DNA of 64,000 bases from Ustulina deusta (GCA_023159155.1 JAJNNX010000010.1:310001-374000); one strand, 5' to 3'. Counted from the first letter of the stretch, positions 33,742-44,451 are shown. A program made the numbers and translations. Notes: generated by a model from the letters alone, not told the origin.

Positions 33742-34980
33742 TCCCTTGGGCAGTCCTGTCGTCTACGGACGGCTTCAGTTAAACTAGGATATACTATATG
33801 GCCAGATAGAGAGAGATAGGAAATTATATCCCGAATACTAGGTTCAAGATAATTACTTTGAAACAAGAAAAAGGCGCCTCCAAGAACGAAGTTCAGTCAG
33901 TCATGGTCAATTTATTAATACTATATCGCCTCGAGTCTAGGCGATGTGACTAGTAAAAGAAAGAGGGGGTATGGATTCTCCAACGTTACGCTACGGTCAC
34001 TGTAGTGCAGATAGTGTGGTTTTCCAAGGTATAAGAATAATCGAAGATGTCTAGGCTCGTGTTGAAGACAATGTGGAGGCTCTGTATTCTATATGATACC
34101 TAGGTATTAAGTGTATGGTTAACTGTCTCAATATCGATCTATAAGCGAAGGTTCACAACTATTATTGTCTCGCTCATAATGACAGGAAGGAGTATAGAAG
34201 ATCTACATGAGCGAGGCGAGCAAATTGAGCAAAGCGTTGCGTCAAATAGTGGCGCAATACCTCGAAACCAATATCTCCATCGTGCAGTAGCTTGCGTGGG
34301 GTACTAGATAGCTTATCCTGGCCTACTTATATTTTCGGCTGATCCTTCGGTTAGGCAGCGGGTACAGTCGAGACGAGGGGAAGCTGCGAATAGGGTTTAA
34401 TAGACATTGGGCTGATGTCGACGATACCATGTTGGGATCCTGCTCAAACAGTTGGGTTTCTAATAACACTAAACAAGAAATCGGACAGCTGTCACAATTA
34501 AGAGATCTATCTCGAACTATGAGAAGTCCTTGTGGGAGTAGCTTGAAAAACGTAAGATACTCCATGTCACTTGTCATTGTTCATCAATTGAGGCTAGTGG
34601 AGAATATAGGGTTGTCTTTTTTGCTACTTTCCTTAGACTTCGTGTAACCTAAGGATGTGAGACAAGTCAAAAGGAACCGAATTTGCCTAATTCTATATCT
34701 CCCTGGGTGAATGTTGTTGAAGCAACGAAGCCATGAGTCGAGTGGCTGGTAGGAGACGACCGTATTGGCAGCTGTGCGGTCTCAGTAACAGCTGACCTCA
34801 GCTGGTTACCTGTTGAAGTTTGCTCCTACTAGCAACACTCTTAGCTCAGCATCACCAAACCTCGGGGCACTGTCATCCGAATTGATCTCAATGCACAGAA
34901 ATGCGATGAGATGGCCCGGCCGATTAAACGGGCCATCGCGGGGTGTCGAATCGTTCTTGTCTAATGAGAATGGCCGTGTA
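33742..34980. other. Divergent intergenic region, HET gene / cyc2
   Basis: About 1.2 kb between divergent genes. No gene is supported. Two earlier in-frame starts for the Cyc2-like protein fall in the last 100 bp (the ATG at 34891 and a TTG at 34813). Confidence 0.45.
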
Positions 34981-36600
34981 ATGTTTAGGCGGAGATACAT
35001 ATACCCCAAACAAGCTGGTCTACGTTTGCAGGCTTTTCCTCCAAGTCGTGCGCTCTGTAGCTCCTCCAGGCATCAGACTAAGACAACACCGTCCTCGTCT
35101 GAACCCGCGCCGTCAGTTCCTACGAGGCCTTCTACTCTTGCCCAGAATCACAATTCGCATCCGCATGCCCCGCGATGGATACTGCTGGTGGTGATATTCG
35201 CCGCCTCGGCCGGTACAGCGTATCTGTGCCGGCGGCGATCTGCGTCTCCCGATGACGATGTGATCAACACGTCAACATTCACCGCCTTTACAATCACAGA
35301 GAGAGAGCAGGTGTCTCCTACGGCGTTTGTCATTGCCCTCCGTCCCAGCGCGTGGGTGAGCCCTCAGGGATTTCAATCTGGACGCGTAGAGGAAGGCAAT
35401 GGGCCAGCGGGGTTTTTGTCAGATCGTATCCAAGAAGCGTGGCGCCATGGCCTCTGGTCTGTCGAGATCAAGCAACCACAATTGCAGATAGCGAGGCATT
35501 ACACGCCTTTGCCGCCTTTGCTGATGTCAGCACGTTCGCCATCTATGGAAGACAAGAGCAACTTAGATAATGACAACGCGAATGAGGCGGAAGCGATCCG
35601 GAGTGAAATAACAGAGCTGAAAACGAAGGAACAAGATAAGCAGCCTGACCTCCGTATCCTGATCCGCAGAATGGATGGCGGGGAAATGTCAAACTACCTT
35701 TCAAGGCAGCGTGTGGGTGATACTGTCTGGTTACGTGGTCCACATCTTGGTTTCGATGTTCCCCGCCGATTGGGTAACGACAGTGGTTACGATAACGGCA
35801 CCGCAATTGGCGGTGTTGGAGGCCAAAGGGGCGTTGTCTTCCTAGCTGGTGGGACAGGCATCGCGCCGGCGCTACAAATTGCGCACAGGCTCTTAGATGG
35901 CAACAATGACAGCGATAGAGGGGAAAGTCGACCACACATATCGATTCTATGGGCTAATCGCTGGGGCGCGGATGCACTCGACCGCGAACAGTCCTCTTCC
36001 ATCCGGAGAAAGTCGGGCAGTTGGCTAAGATTCTGGTGCAGAGAAGGGGTTGATCCTAGTACGGATCTACAAGAAAAACAAAACCGACCCGGCAAGGAGC
36101 CGCCTAACTCCCTAGCGCTCCAAATTCAAGACCTAAAGCGGCGTCACCCGTCGCACTTTGAGATCTCGTATTTCGTTGACAATGAAGGGTCATATATCGA
36201 AGCACGCCATGTCAAAGCTGCGCTTGACTCTGCCACTTCTCTGACACTGTCGGGCGCCAGAGCATCGCCCGCTTTTTCTCCCAGCGCACATAAAAGCTGC
36301 ACATGGCATTCCCCAAAAGCTGTTGAACTTCTACCGGACGACAATGATGCTGCGCGTTCCACTTCGGATTGTACTTGCGCTTGTGCCTATACTCTCAAGA
36401 CAGGATTAGATGCAACTGAAGCGAGCCCCGGCCTGAACCTTGTATGCGTGTCAGGTCCAGATGGGTTCATTGAGGCGTATGCGGGTGCAAAACGGTGGCA
36501 CGACGGCCACGAAATGCAGGGTGCTATCTGCGGCCTGCTAGGCAGAATACAGAGGGATGAAAGGAATAAAATTGGGGAATGGTTGGTATTGAAGCTGTAA
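34981..36600 (+). CDS. cyc2: Cyc2-like mitochondrial flavoprotein (cytochrome c import factor)
   Basis: Cyc2 is an inner-membrane FAD protein that helps heme attachment to mitochondrial cytochrome c by keeping heme or thiols reduced. From the ATG at 34981 the protein has 539 residues. It begins MFRRRYIYPKQAGLRLQAF, a basic presequence, followed by a membrane segment WILLVVIFAASAGTAYL. The ferredoxin-reductase-type FAD domain shows RHYTPLPP (the RxYT/S flavin motif). The nucleotide-binding fold shows VVFLAGGTGIAPALQIAHRL and a C-terminal VSGPDGFIEAYAG. An earlier ATG at 34891 would add 30 residues and weaken the presequence, so 34981 is preferred but not proven. No intron is needed. The acidic insert near EAEAIRSEITELKTKEQDK may be lineage-specific. 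It is convergent with the small gene downstream. Confidence 0.87.
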   Translation: MFRRRYIYPKQAGLRLQAFPPSRALCSSSRHQTKTTPSSSEPAPSVPTRPSTLAQNHNSHPHAPRWILLVVIFAASAGTAYLCRRRSASPDDDVINTSTFTAFTITEREQVSPTAFVIALRPSAWVSPQGFQSGRVEEGNGPAGFLSDRIQEAWRHGLWSVEIKQPQLQIARHYTPLPPLLMSARSPSMEDKSNLDNDNANEAEAIRSEITELKTKEQDKQPDLRILIRRMDGGEMSNYLSRQRVGDTVWLRGPHLGFDVPRRLGNDSGYDNGTAIGGVGGQRGVVFLAGGTGIAPALQIAHRLLDGNNDSDRGESRPHISILWANRWGADALDREQSSSIRRKSGSWLRFWCREGVDPSTDLQEKQNRPGKEPPNSLALQIQDLKRRHPSHFEISYFVDNEGSYIEARHVKAALDSATSLTLSGARASPAFSPSAHKSCTWHSPKAVELLPDDNDAARSTSDCTCACAYTLKTGLDATEASPGLNLVCVSGPDGFIEAYAGAKRWHDGHEMQGAICGLLGRIQRDERNKIGEWLVLKL

Positions 36601-36872
36601 TATATGCAAAACATGTCAGAATGTGTCGGGACACGTTTTAGGACTAGCACCTTTCTTCTCTGCATCAAGAACCATAGGAGGAAATATTGCCCGATGAGAC
36701 GGGTCTGCTTGCTTTCAACCCAAATGCTGTTGAGAATGTCTATAATTCTGTTCTACATAGATGCAAATATTGAGGTATAGAGGGACCAGCCCATGTGTCT
36801 AGCTTGCAACCCCTCTAAAGTTGATTCTTCCATCCGTACAGAGTCTCTTGCCAAGCCGATGCTCTCCGTTTT

Positions 36873-37303
36873 CTAATACAAGCCCACACAGATGTCACCA
36901 CGAATTCTGGCAGTCAGGTGCACCTCAGCTTCCAAATCCAGTTTAATGCCGACTAAGAGGGCGGCCGACTTGGGGTTGCCATGTTCGTCGGTAGCACCCC
37001 TGAGGAGTTGACCTGTGGGAGAAATGGGTGTAAGAATGCATCCTCACAAACTGCCTCGTGAAGATAATATCTTACCGGCTGGCTGGCTCAAACCGATTGA
37101 GGTGGGTAGCGGTGGCAGAGACTGGGTAAGACCGTTCTGGACACGGCGGCCGCCTCGGGCTTGTCCGTCGGAGTCGGAGTCGCTGGTGTAGACGTTGTTG
37201 CTCTTCACGGGAACGGTAGAGGGGCTGGTATGGAATGTCAGAACTTGGTGCAGAGTACTCAGTAAATGTTTATTATTGCTACTCACGGAGCTTGAGAGGC
37301 CAT
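36873..37303 (-). CDS. Small conserved fungal protein, three exons, 101 residues
   Basis: Reading with splicing gives complement(36873-37012, 37076-37224, 37287-37303). Introns of 63 and 62 bp begin GTAAGA and GTGAGT and end CAG and CAG. The product starts MASQAPPSTVPVKSNNVYTS, has a Gly/Arg/Ser-rich middle, and ends EVHLTARIRGDICVGLY. The ending resembles a conserved hydrophobic terminus that I associate with a small family of uncharacterised mould proteins. The three exons splice exactly in frame, and the first exon is only 17 bp, so a simple ORF scan misses it. No catalytic motif, signal peptide or membrane helix is visible. Function is unknown. It is divergent from the next gene on the right. 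Confidence 0.75.
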
Positions 37304-37957
37304 TGTGTTGGAGTTGGTTTTGCGATGTAGAAAATAATCGAAATATTAAATATTAAGGAATAACGCGCGGCGATTTGACAGTCGGGCTGGCTGAAGAAGT
37401 TGAATTGTAAGTTGCGGTTGATGGGTAGATGATGAGGATGATGATGAGGATGAATTTTTTTCAAACTGCGGGGTTTCGCGATTGTTTAAATCATTATCGA
37501 ATCTAGATGGTTTGTAAGCTGCAACAAAAGTTTTTTACTAATTGGTCATTCTTATGACGCCACCGTGCGTCGTGAAGCTCGTCCGCGACGCGTATGCAAT
37601 CCTTCATCCTCAAATGCGACAGGCTCGTTCGATGAATGGGTCGATGCCCGTAGCGAGGGGTCGCTAACCGAACCTTACCAGCATAATCTTGTCGATCTAG
37701 TTCCCAACGTCTCCCAGGTGGCTTGGCTCGGAGATCAAAGCGTAGAGCCTCAGACACCAGGAGGCTTCTAAATCCTTGTTGTACTGTTACGACCCTGGTC
37801 TCCAATCTGAGAATGGTATGATCTATCAGAAATCGTCCGGTCTCGACTATGAAATTGGGTAATTTGGTATAGTCTACCGCCCAATCTGGCTTTATTCCTG
37901 GCATGGGTATATATCGCTTGAAACACAATTTATGTATACTAGAAACGCGACTCTCAT
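37304..37957. promoter_or_regulatory. Divergent intergenic region
   Basis: About 650 bp between divergent genes. It includes a run of CATCATCCTCATC-type repeats on the plus-strand complement near 37425-37460 and an A/T-rich segment at 37320-37370. Short frames here are not supported. Confidence 0.4.
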
Positions 37958-39361
37958 ATGGACGTATTTACCAACATCTCCTATTTGCCATTTGATTTTG
38001 CGACCACGTGGTTCCCCCTTTACTTGTCAACGATCACCAATTCCATGTCTGCTGAAAATCTAGCGCATAACTCTACTCTACACGACAAGACTATCAGCGA
38101 TATCTTGGTGGAAGCTCTTCGTAAAGAGGAACTCCAAGAAGCCCTAAAGGAGGCGTGTCGTGGGAAAACTCGCGAACAAGCGCTCCAAGAAGTCACGATG
38201 GCAGTACCTATGCTTCTCGCCCTGACTATTTGTCCAGCAATGCTAGGGACTCAAGAAGCAATTCGTCAAAGTCAGTCTAAAGATAAGCGCGAAGAGCATC
38301 GAGCACGTCGATGCAACTTGGTGGTATCATGTGTAAAACAATCAATTCGGAGTCGCGATATCAATGGGAGGCTAGTGGTCTTGAAGGATAACAAGGTAAA
38401 CTCGCTCAGTTGAGTTTTCCGTAAGACGATAAGAACTAACGTTACGATTCTGTAGCTGTGGATTACAACTGCACCAATAACGTCACACGATGACGACTCA
38501 GAAACCTTCGACAACGGATATCCCTTTTCGGGGTACTTCTTGCCATATCCAGACACCAAATACGAGGGTTTAGTTAGCACCATCAGCGACGATCCCCCAA
38601 TGTTGAATTGGATATATGTCGATAAAGACACTTACGAAGTCAAATACGGCCTTCGAACTGATGCACAGCCGCACTTCACGGGACCATTTGATTGCACGCG
38701 ACAGGACCGACGAATGACCTTGGAAGGTTGGGAGGGATTTGTCGCAGTGGAGGATTATCCGGGGATGTGGGCATTGTACTTCGATCGTGATGATGATGGC
38801 TTGGTCACCAAAGTCCCAATGGGCACGAGAGTCCTCGAGGTCGAGCTAACTCGGCGGGAAAAGAAGGAGCGCAAGCCCGAGCCCGATCCTAATCAGGCAC
38901 AGACATTGGACCAGATGATGAAACAGCATAAGGAACAGTCGGAGAGACAGGAGGAAGGGGAAAATGCGTTTCTGCAGGACGGGGAGCAGAGTCAACATCA
39001 AGGACAGACATCATTGGTTGACCCCGAGCCCGAGGGTCGGGGTACTGAGGGATCGCGCACCGACAGTATTGATCCAATGACCACGCGCATCGGCATGGAG
39101 AAGCTGAAGCTTGACAGCGAAGCAGCGGCGGGCATTCAAAGACTTCCCATTCATACAACACTAACAGCTACATCTCCAAGCGTCAATTCCGATAACAATT
39201 CATTCTGGTCAACGGAGAAGAAAGCAGAAGACGGGTGTGACGTTGCCTCGGTCACAGCAACAAGTTCTATCGACTTGGATGATTCAGCCGACATTACTAC
39301 CCAAAAAGACTATCCGGAACCACTGTACAAGAAGCCTAGTGTAGAAGATGCTGTAGCGTGA
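37958..39361 (+). CDS. Uncharacterised fungal protein, 447 residues
   Basis: Two exons, 37958-38395 and 38456-39361, are joined by a 60-bp phase-0 intron (GTAAAC...TGTAG with a CTAAC branch site near 38437). The N-terminus is helical and charged (EALRKEELQEALKEACRGKT). The central 100 residues form a compact globular-looking block with many aromatics (NGYPFSGYFLPYPDTKYEGL, WEGFVAVEDYPGMWALYFDR). The last 170 residues are low-complexity and acidic/glutamine-rich. I do not recognise the family. The central block reads like a fungal domain that measures or binds a ligand, but that is only an impression. The start could also be the ATG at 38045. There is no signal peptide or membrane segment, so the protein is probably cytoplasmic or nuclear. 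Confidence 0.8.
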
Positions 39362-39916
39362 TAGGGAAGATTCAACAAGAAGTCCAGATTATAGAGCCCT
39401 ATACCAGAAGCTTGCCAATAAAAGTGCCTCCTCATTGTCGCGACTATTTTTCCAAGTCCCGTGTCGGGACGCTCAGTTGTTTTTCTTAGCTAAGAATCCG
39501 GGTCGTTCAGCTGAACTAACTATACTTGGTATTGGCTGACCCTTGAAAATAACATCAAGTCTATTGGTCGTAATCTTTTGGGACATCTTTTAGGGAGGAT
39601 GTCAGAAATCAGGGGCACGTGCTGTATGGGATCTGGGACCATATCAGGTGTTGTCAAGCTTTGGGGGTGTTTCATTTCATCTCCTGGGACATCCACATTT
39701 CATGCAGGAGCACAACCTCAATGGCAGGGCTAATCGGAGCTGGCCGTTATCGTTTTATCGACTCTCAGCCCAGCACCAACTCTACTCGACAGTGCATATC
39801 AGGATCTCCATTGATCTTCTTCCTCCCCGGCCCAGGTTGCGTCTTTGAAATGTCATCCAAACTTCGAAATAACAGTCCGCTGTGAATGAGATGCAGAATT
39901 ATTACACATTATCGAA
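39362..39916. other. Intergenic spacer
   Basis: About 550 bp between two genes on the same strand. Open frames at 39619-39885 lack protein character. Nothing further is seen. Confidence 0.4.
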
Positions 39917-41046
39917 ATGCTCAAGGACTTCCTTAACCCAATGAAAAATGGCGACGATGAAAATGAAGAGGTTGCAGAACTTGTTGTGACCGCTCTGGGC
40001 ACATCAGGCACACACTACATATGCTGGAAAACCAACTTGGGGGAATACAGGCAACGTGAGTTGAATTCTCGAGGGAATCACTCATATCCAGACACACTAA
40101 CTCACTGCTTAATGAAGGATCACACGGGCTTCCAGCACAATTACAGGAATGGCTATTTCCACCAGATGGCACGACAAGAGACTTTGCTACGCTCCAAGTA
40201 ATATTGCTGAGCAACGACGCGTTCTGGGCTTCTGACAAAAACGGGGAGATAAGGAACGATGATCCCAGTTCGCCTAACCAGCTCCGACGAGCGCTCACAT
40301 TTAATGGCTGCAGCCAGCCATTAACACAACACCGACGCTTGAGCAGAGGCAGAGGCCTCGAGCAGGATTTAGAGCGCCCGCGATCCAGCACACTTCCGGC
40401 AACTCTGCCTAGAGATAATGCGACAGCAAGAAGGCAATTGATACCCCTTTTGACCCATACCCGAGCAACTTCAGTAGACAAGCCGCGTCTTAGCCCTGTT
40501 GTCCCTTTCCGACGACAGGGAAGGACATCTCCAATACGCCCACGAAGCATCGACACTACTACCCTCTACGGTGAACTCGGGGTGCTTAAAGAGCAGCCAA
40601 CACCCCGGTCTAGTGCCAAATTACTCGATCCCCGGCGTAGCATCCCGGGATACTCAAGCCATAGACGACATGAAGAGATCGATATAGGGCAGACACAGCC
40701 TGCATCACCTGTGCACCATCGACCTAAATACGTGGATTCTGGCATGCAGACTGACCCAGAGCCTGCACCAAATGTTGCATCAAAAGAGTGCAGGTGCCAA
40801 TTCGGAAGTTACAATACCCAACGTGATTCAGCTGTATCGTTCGGCCTGAGCTCAAGCTCATATATGGAGAGTCGGCGGCCTAGCTTCGACACACCTATCA
40901 CAAGGCCTGTGTCGGGATTTTTTGAATCCAACTGGTCTTCTCCTACAATCGATACCAATCCAATAATCATGGGGAGAATGCAGGCGTATTTTCGGTCTGC
41001 AAACTACGTCCTAGGAGCCGCTCTCCATCCTCAAGGAATGGGATGA
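39917..41046 (+). CDS. Uncharacterised fungal protein, 355 residues
   Basis: Exons 39917-40055 and 40118-41046 are joined by a 62-bp phase-1 intron (GTGAGT...GAAG, with ACTAAC just upstream). The first about 90 residues are compact and conserved-looking (ELVVTALGTSGTHYICWKTN; LQEWLFPPDGTTRDFATLQV). The rest is disordered, rich in Arg, Ser and Pro, with RS-type stretches. The N-terminal part (HYICWKT, then a WLFPPDG, then FWASDK) looks like a small WD/beta domain seen in uncharacterised mould proteins, but I cannot name it. There is no signal peptide. It lies downstream of another unknown gene on the same strand. Confidence 0.75.
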
Positions 41047-41219
41047 GTTTAAATTTTTATTATCTGTATTTCTATATGTACTTTATCTTCGGGGGGTTCT
41101 CAGACTGAGACATTCAATCAAATAGACGATGGTTAACAGATTGCGATGCTAGGGACAAGTACTACTGATGGAATGGTGCCTTAATAATGTTGAACTGGGT
41201 CCGAAAAAAAAAGTTGAAT

Positions 41220-41720
41220 CTAAATTTTTGCAAGTCTAGCAATCCGTCTCTTCTGCCTCCATGAAGTTCCCATTGTGAAATCGGTTCCGAGGAGAGGTGC
41301 GGCAACGACGCACAGCCCGCCCATTAATGTAAGCGTCCCTCCGATTCTTAATGACTTGATACAGTCCTGCACGAAAGCCACGGTGATAGCCCCGAGCGTA
41401 CAATGCACGACATTACTTGAAGTTTTGGGCCGCTGATGGATTGCGATGGTTCTTATCCACCAGTAGAGTATTGTAGATCTTTCCAATCACCAGTTCCCCG
41501 TTTACTACGGCATCAAAATGGCTTGAAAAGGGGCTACCTACACTGAAATCTAATTGCATCACCAACCCCGCAACGAATTGAATGGTTAGGGTGATAGCAA
41601 TCTGCTGGAAACTGGGGTTAAATTGACACTCTTTTCCATGACAATGGATTGCAAGCTGGGTAATGCAAGACCCAGCCAAAGCTCAGGACTTTCGCGAATC
41701 AGGGTGACTATCGGACCCAA
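41220..41720 (-). pseudogene. C-terminal fragment of an MFS drug/H+ antiporter
   Basis: Minus-strand frames 41413-41679 and 41220-41486 overlap. Together they read like the last two membrane segments of a DHA1/QDR-type major facilitator: FNPSFQQIAITLTIQFVAGL, then YNTLLVDKNHRNPSAAQ, then SNVVHCTLGAITVAFVQDCI, then a GG-rich helix and a GTSWRQKRR tail. The frame changes by one base inside CAAAAC near 41418. An insertion-like stretch separates the VMQLDFSV and YNTLLVD parts. A WVL motif further upstream (about 41690) is in yet another frame. The N-terminal ten helices are absent. It is a truncated, frameshifted relic. The nearby frame 41929-42123 may be unrelated. Confidence 0.65.
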
Positions 41721-42670
41721 GACGGCTGCTGAGTCTTACGTTGGCCAGCCCTGTTCAACACTTTGAAGAATTCGAAAAAAAAAACTACAAAATCTCTCCT
41801 AGGGTGTCAACTGCAAATTTGCGGAAACCCTTCCGACTAAATAATTAGTACCGAACAACGATTCACCGGGATAGACACTGAGAGGCAAATATCAGGTCAA
41901 TGGTCTATCCTAGAGTTCTCTAGTGGCCTCAGTGCACACCAACTTTGGAAATAGGGTACGCTCTAGGACGCGATGCTACGGAAGCGAACATGCCTGAAGC
42001 GCGGCCAACGCTTAGTACAAAGACGGCGCCGATTGTGATCCACACCTCCGGCTCAACGTCATTGAAAAAAGGTTTCTCGGCGTGGTGATACTGTAACCTT
42101 GATGGTTGGTTGGCCCAGAACATTCACAAGCTGGTTGTCCCTACGTTCTGCAGTTGTCACACCTTCTGGGACAAAGCATATAGCAGAGCAGAGATCGTTA
42201 GCATAGACGGTATAAGCTCTTGGCCTCACCAATAAATGTCTACCACACCCCTACACCAAAGGCACTGACACATCTAAAAGAGCTCCCAGATAAGCAGCAA
42301 CAACACCACCAACAACACAAGACTTTTTTTCTGGTTTTTTTTTTCTTTTTTTTGAACATTTTGGGCTTATGGCCGGAGATTTTCTGCGTTACGTAGTAAT
42401 GAAGCAGAAAGCCTAACGTTATGTTTGGATGGAATAAATAAAATGAAGAACAGAATAGAAGATCAAGAGCAGAGGCAGGACTAATGCGGTTAGTTTTATC
42501 TGAATCGAGATAAGGAACCAGAACAGCCACAGACCAGCCACAGACCGACCTGCCCACCTAAGTACCTATATAAGGCTGAAGGTCTCCACCCCTTACCGGC
42601 TAGTAGGAAAAAGGTAAGGGGGGGAGGGTCACATACTGGTCTACATGGCTGGGCCGATCCGTCGCTAGGC

Positions 42671-42803
42671 CAGTCTGTATATATAGCTTGGTTTGTCTGT
42701 ATAGCTAGGTTAGTCTGGATGTACGGCTAGGTCTGTATGGGGAGGTTAGTCTATATGGGTAGGTAGGTCAGTTTGTATAGGTCGGTTAGCCTGTATAGCT
42801 CGG
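42671..42803. repeat. Degenerate minisatellite, about seven 18-22-bp units
   Basis: Units of the type (A)GTCTGTATAGCTAGGTT recur with variation: AGTCTGTATATATAGCTTGG, TGTCTGTATAGCTAGGTT, AGTCTGGATGTACGGCTAGG, TCTGTATGGGGAGGTT, AGTCTATATGGGTAGG, AGTTTGTATAGGTCGGTT, AGCCTGTATAGCTCGG. It is non-coding. Confidence 0.75.
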
Positions 42804-43002
42804 CCGCCTTTGCATATCGCCCGGAAGCCTGTGTAGGTCGTGGCGTACTCTTAAACATTAGCTTTATGCGCAGCGAATTATAGCGCATTCTACAATGCAA
42901 ACGGCGTATGTGTGCCTCTTCTAAATATTGGAACTAATAAAAGTAGCTAGGATACATGTTTTTATGCCTATAATACCTTGCAGCTTTCAAAGTCGGAGGC
43001 GC

Positions 43003-43102
43003 ATACCCGTGCGGACTTTATCCCACATGTTGCAAGAGCTGAAGCAGCCACCCAACTTTAGCTCCTGCAGCGTGTGTAGCGGACCAGAGTCCGCACGGGT
43101 AT
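43003..43102. mobile_element. Small TA-bounded inverted-repeat element (MITE-like)
   Basis: The ends are a perfect 15-bp inverted repeat, ATACCCGTGCGGACT at 43003-43017 and its reverse complement at 43088-43102. The element is about 100 bp with no coding capacity. The TA dinucleotide inside each end recalls Tc1/mariner-type targets, but no flanking duplication can be shown. It could instead be a structured regulatory hairpin. Confidence 0.5.
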
Positions 43103-43200
43103 AGTAAGCCAGACCTTGAAATCCAGAGTTGTCGTTGAATGAAAAGTGGCAGCTTGACTAATAGAGAAGGTGCCTGCATTTTTGTTGGCCAATCAGGATA

Positions 43201-43274
43201 CTACCCGTGCCACGCCCCGCTTTATTCGGATCCGCTAGGGCTCAGCAACAACTTATGAGGCGTACCACGGGTAG
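43201..43274. repeat. Second short inverted-repeat element with related ends
   Basis: CTACCCGTG at 43201-43209 faces its reverse complement CACGGGTAG at 43266-43274, 74 bp in all. The TACCCGTG core is shared with the element 100 bp to the left, and the outermost pair (43003 and 43274) could also be the ends of one composite 270-bp element. Confidence 0.45.
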
Positions 43275-43836
43275 GGCCGGGGATAAAGTTTAGAGGATCT
43301 ATTATAATTTTAGTGCGCCTCTTCACCTCCTCTCCCTTCAATTATTGTCGCCAAACGAGGTATGCTGTAGCTCGGCTTACGTCCCAACCCTAGCGTTATA
43401 ATCGGTGTAGACATATCGAACATGATTCGTGAGGTTAAGGATCATACGGAAAACTGGGGCTAATACTACACCGACCAAGGCCGGTAACTATATATATACT
43501 CGTGTAGCAGACGTTGCTAGCTTAGTTGGGATTTCTCTCTTTGGGCAATAATAAGTCAATACTAAAACTACCAGCTCAGAACGGCGACACTCAACGCCAC
43601 GCCTGGGGCTAGAGGGGACAAGGAATGACTCCTTTTGACTAACACCCTTGCTGGTTAAGCCATCCTGGAGATATGGCACCACCTTTGACATCAACTCCTC
43701 TGAATATATAAACTACCTAATTCACCTTGGCTTGCGAATGTCTTGAACAGGTCCTGCTAGCTTCACTCATATCTGCCTACCTTCCTACCTTCCTACTACC
43801 TCAGCAGCCTGAAAATACTTTGTACCAACAAGCAAC

Positions 43837-44451
43837 ATGTATAGCACCAAAGTTCTCTTCTTTATGGCCGCTTTTGCGGGCATTTCAGTGTCTCAGAAAT
43901 CCGACGCTGAGTACTGTGCCTCGAAAATGACTTCCTTTTTCTCCTGGGCCGCCGCGGGTCCCACAACACCCGCTGCGGTGCTTTCTTTTCTTGCCACCCA
44001 GACAGATTCCAAGACGCCATTGGCTACTTTCGATCCCCACGGCCACCAGGACGAGATTTGCTCTATCCTCAACGAGCTGCCTCCCTCGCTGCTGCCCGAA
44101 TTCGAGACCTACATCGTATCAGTTCTCAGCTTCGGCAATGCCCACAGCACCGTCTTGCTCGACCTCGCTACGGACTGCGTCCCCGAAGACGAGGTCGCGA
44201 GCGTGACCAGCTACATCTACGAGATGCTCACCCCTACGGGCAATGCCTGCGAAGTCACGCCTGCCCCTGGCGGCGCGGCTAACGGCACTTACCCGACCTC
44301 GCCCGCCCCGACGGCTACCGGCTCCTTTACCAGCCACGGCAACTATACCTATTCCACCTCGATCGTCACGGCCGCTGCTGCCAGGCCCACCGGTGCCTTG
44401 TTGGGCGCGGCCGCCATGGGCGGTGTCCTCGGTGCTGCAGCCCTGCTCTGA
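43837..44451 (+). CDS. Secreted, GPI-anchor-type protein (infection-structure-specific-like)
   Basis: The product has 204 residues. It begins with a signal peptide (MYSTKVLFFMAAFAGISVSQ) and ends with a hydrophobic, small-residue tail (GALLGAAAMGGVLGAAALL) preceded by a Ser/Thr/Pro-rich, N-glycosylation-rich linker (two NYT/NGT sites). These are the marks of a GPI-anchored surface protein. The folded part contains four cysteines (in EYCAS, EICS, TDCVP, NACEV) and the phrase LPPSLLPEFETYIVSVLSF. This resembles small mould proteins annotated as infection-structure-specific; that link is by recalled pattern only. No intron is needed. The likely place is the cell surface; a molecular role is unknown. 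Confidence 0.8.
   Translation: MYSTKVLFFMAAFAGISVSQKSDAEYCASKMTSFFSWAAAGPTTPAAVLSFLATQTDSKTPLATFDPHGHQDEICSILNELPPSLLPEFETYIVSVLSFGNAHSTVLLDLATDCVPEDEVASVTSYIYEMLTPTGNACEVTPAPGGAANGTYPTSPAPTATGSFTSHGNYTYSTSIVTAAAARPTGALLGAAAMGGVLGAAALL

Larger units (their letters stand above)
41721..43836. other. Gene-poor region with minisatellite and inverted-repeat elements
   Basis: About 2.1 kb without a supported gene. A minus-strand frame at 41929-42123 has one hydrophobic stretch (VWITIGAVFVLSVGRA) but no partner exon. T- and A-rich runs occur at about 42325-42355. The region also holds a degenerate minisatellite (42671-42803) and two TA-bounded inverted-repeat elements (43003-43274), listed separately. 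Confidence 0.5.

Noticed and set aside
27943..36600. Possible biosynthetic or incompatibility gene cluster
   Set aside because: Neighbouring genes belong to unrelated housekeeping functions (wall, mitochondria), with no backbone enzyme, transporter or regulator grouping.
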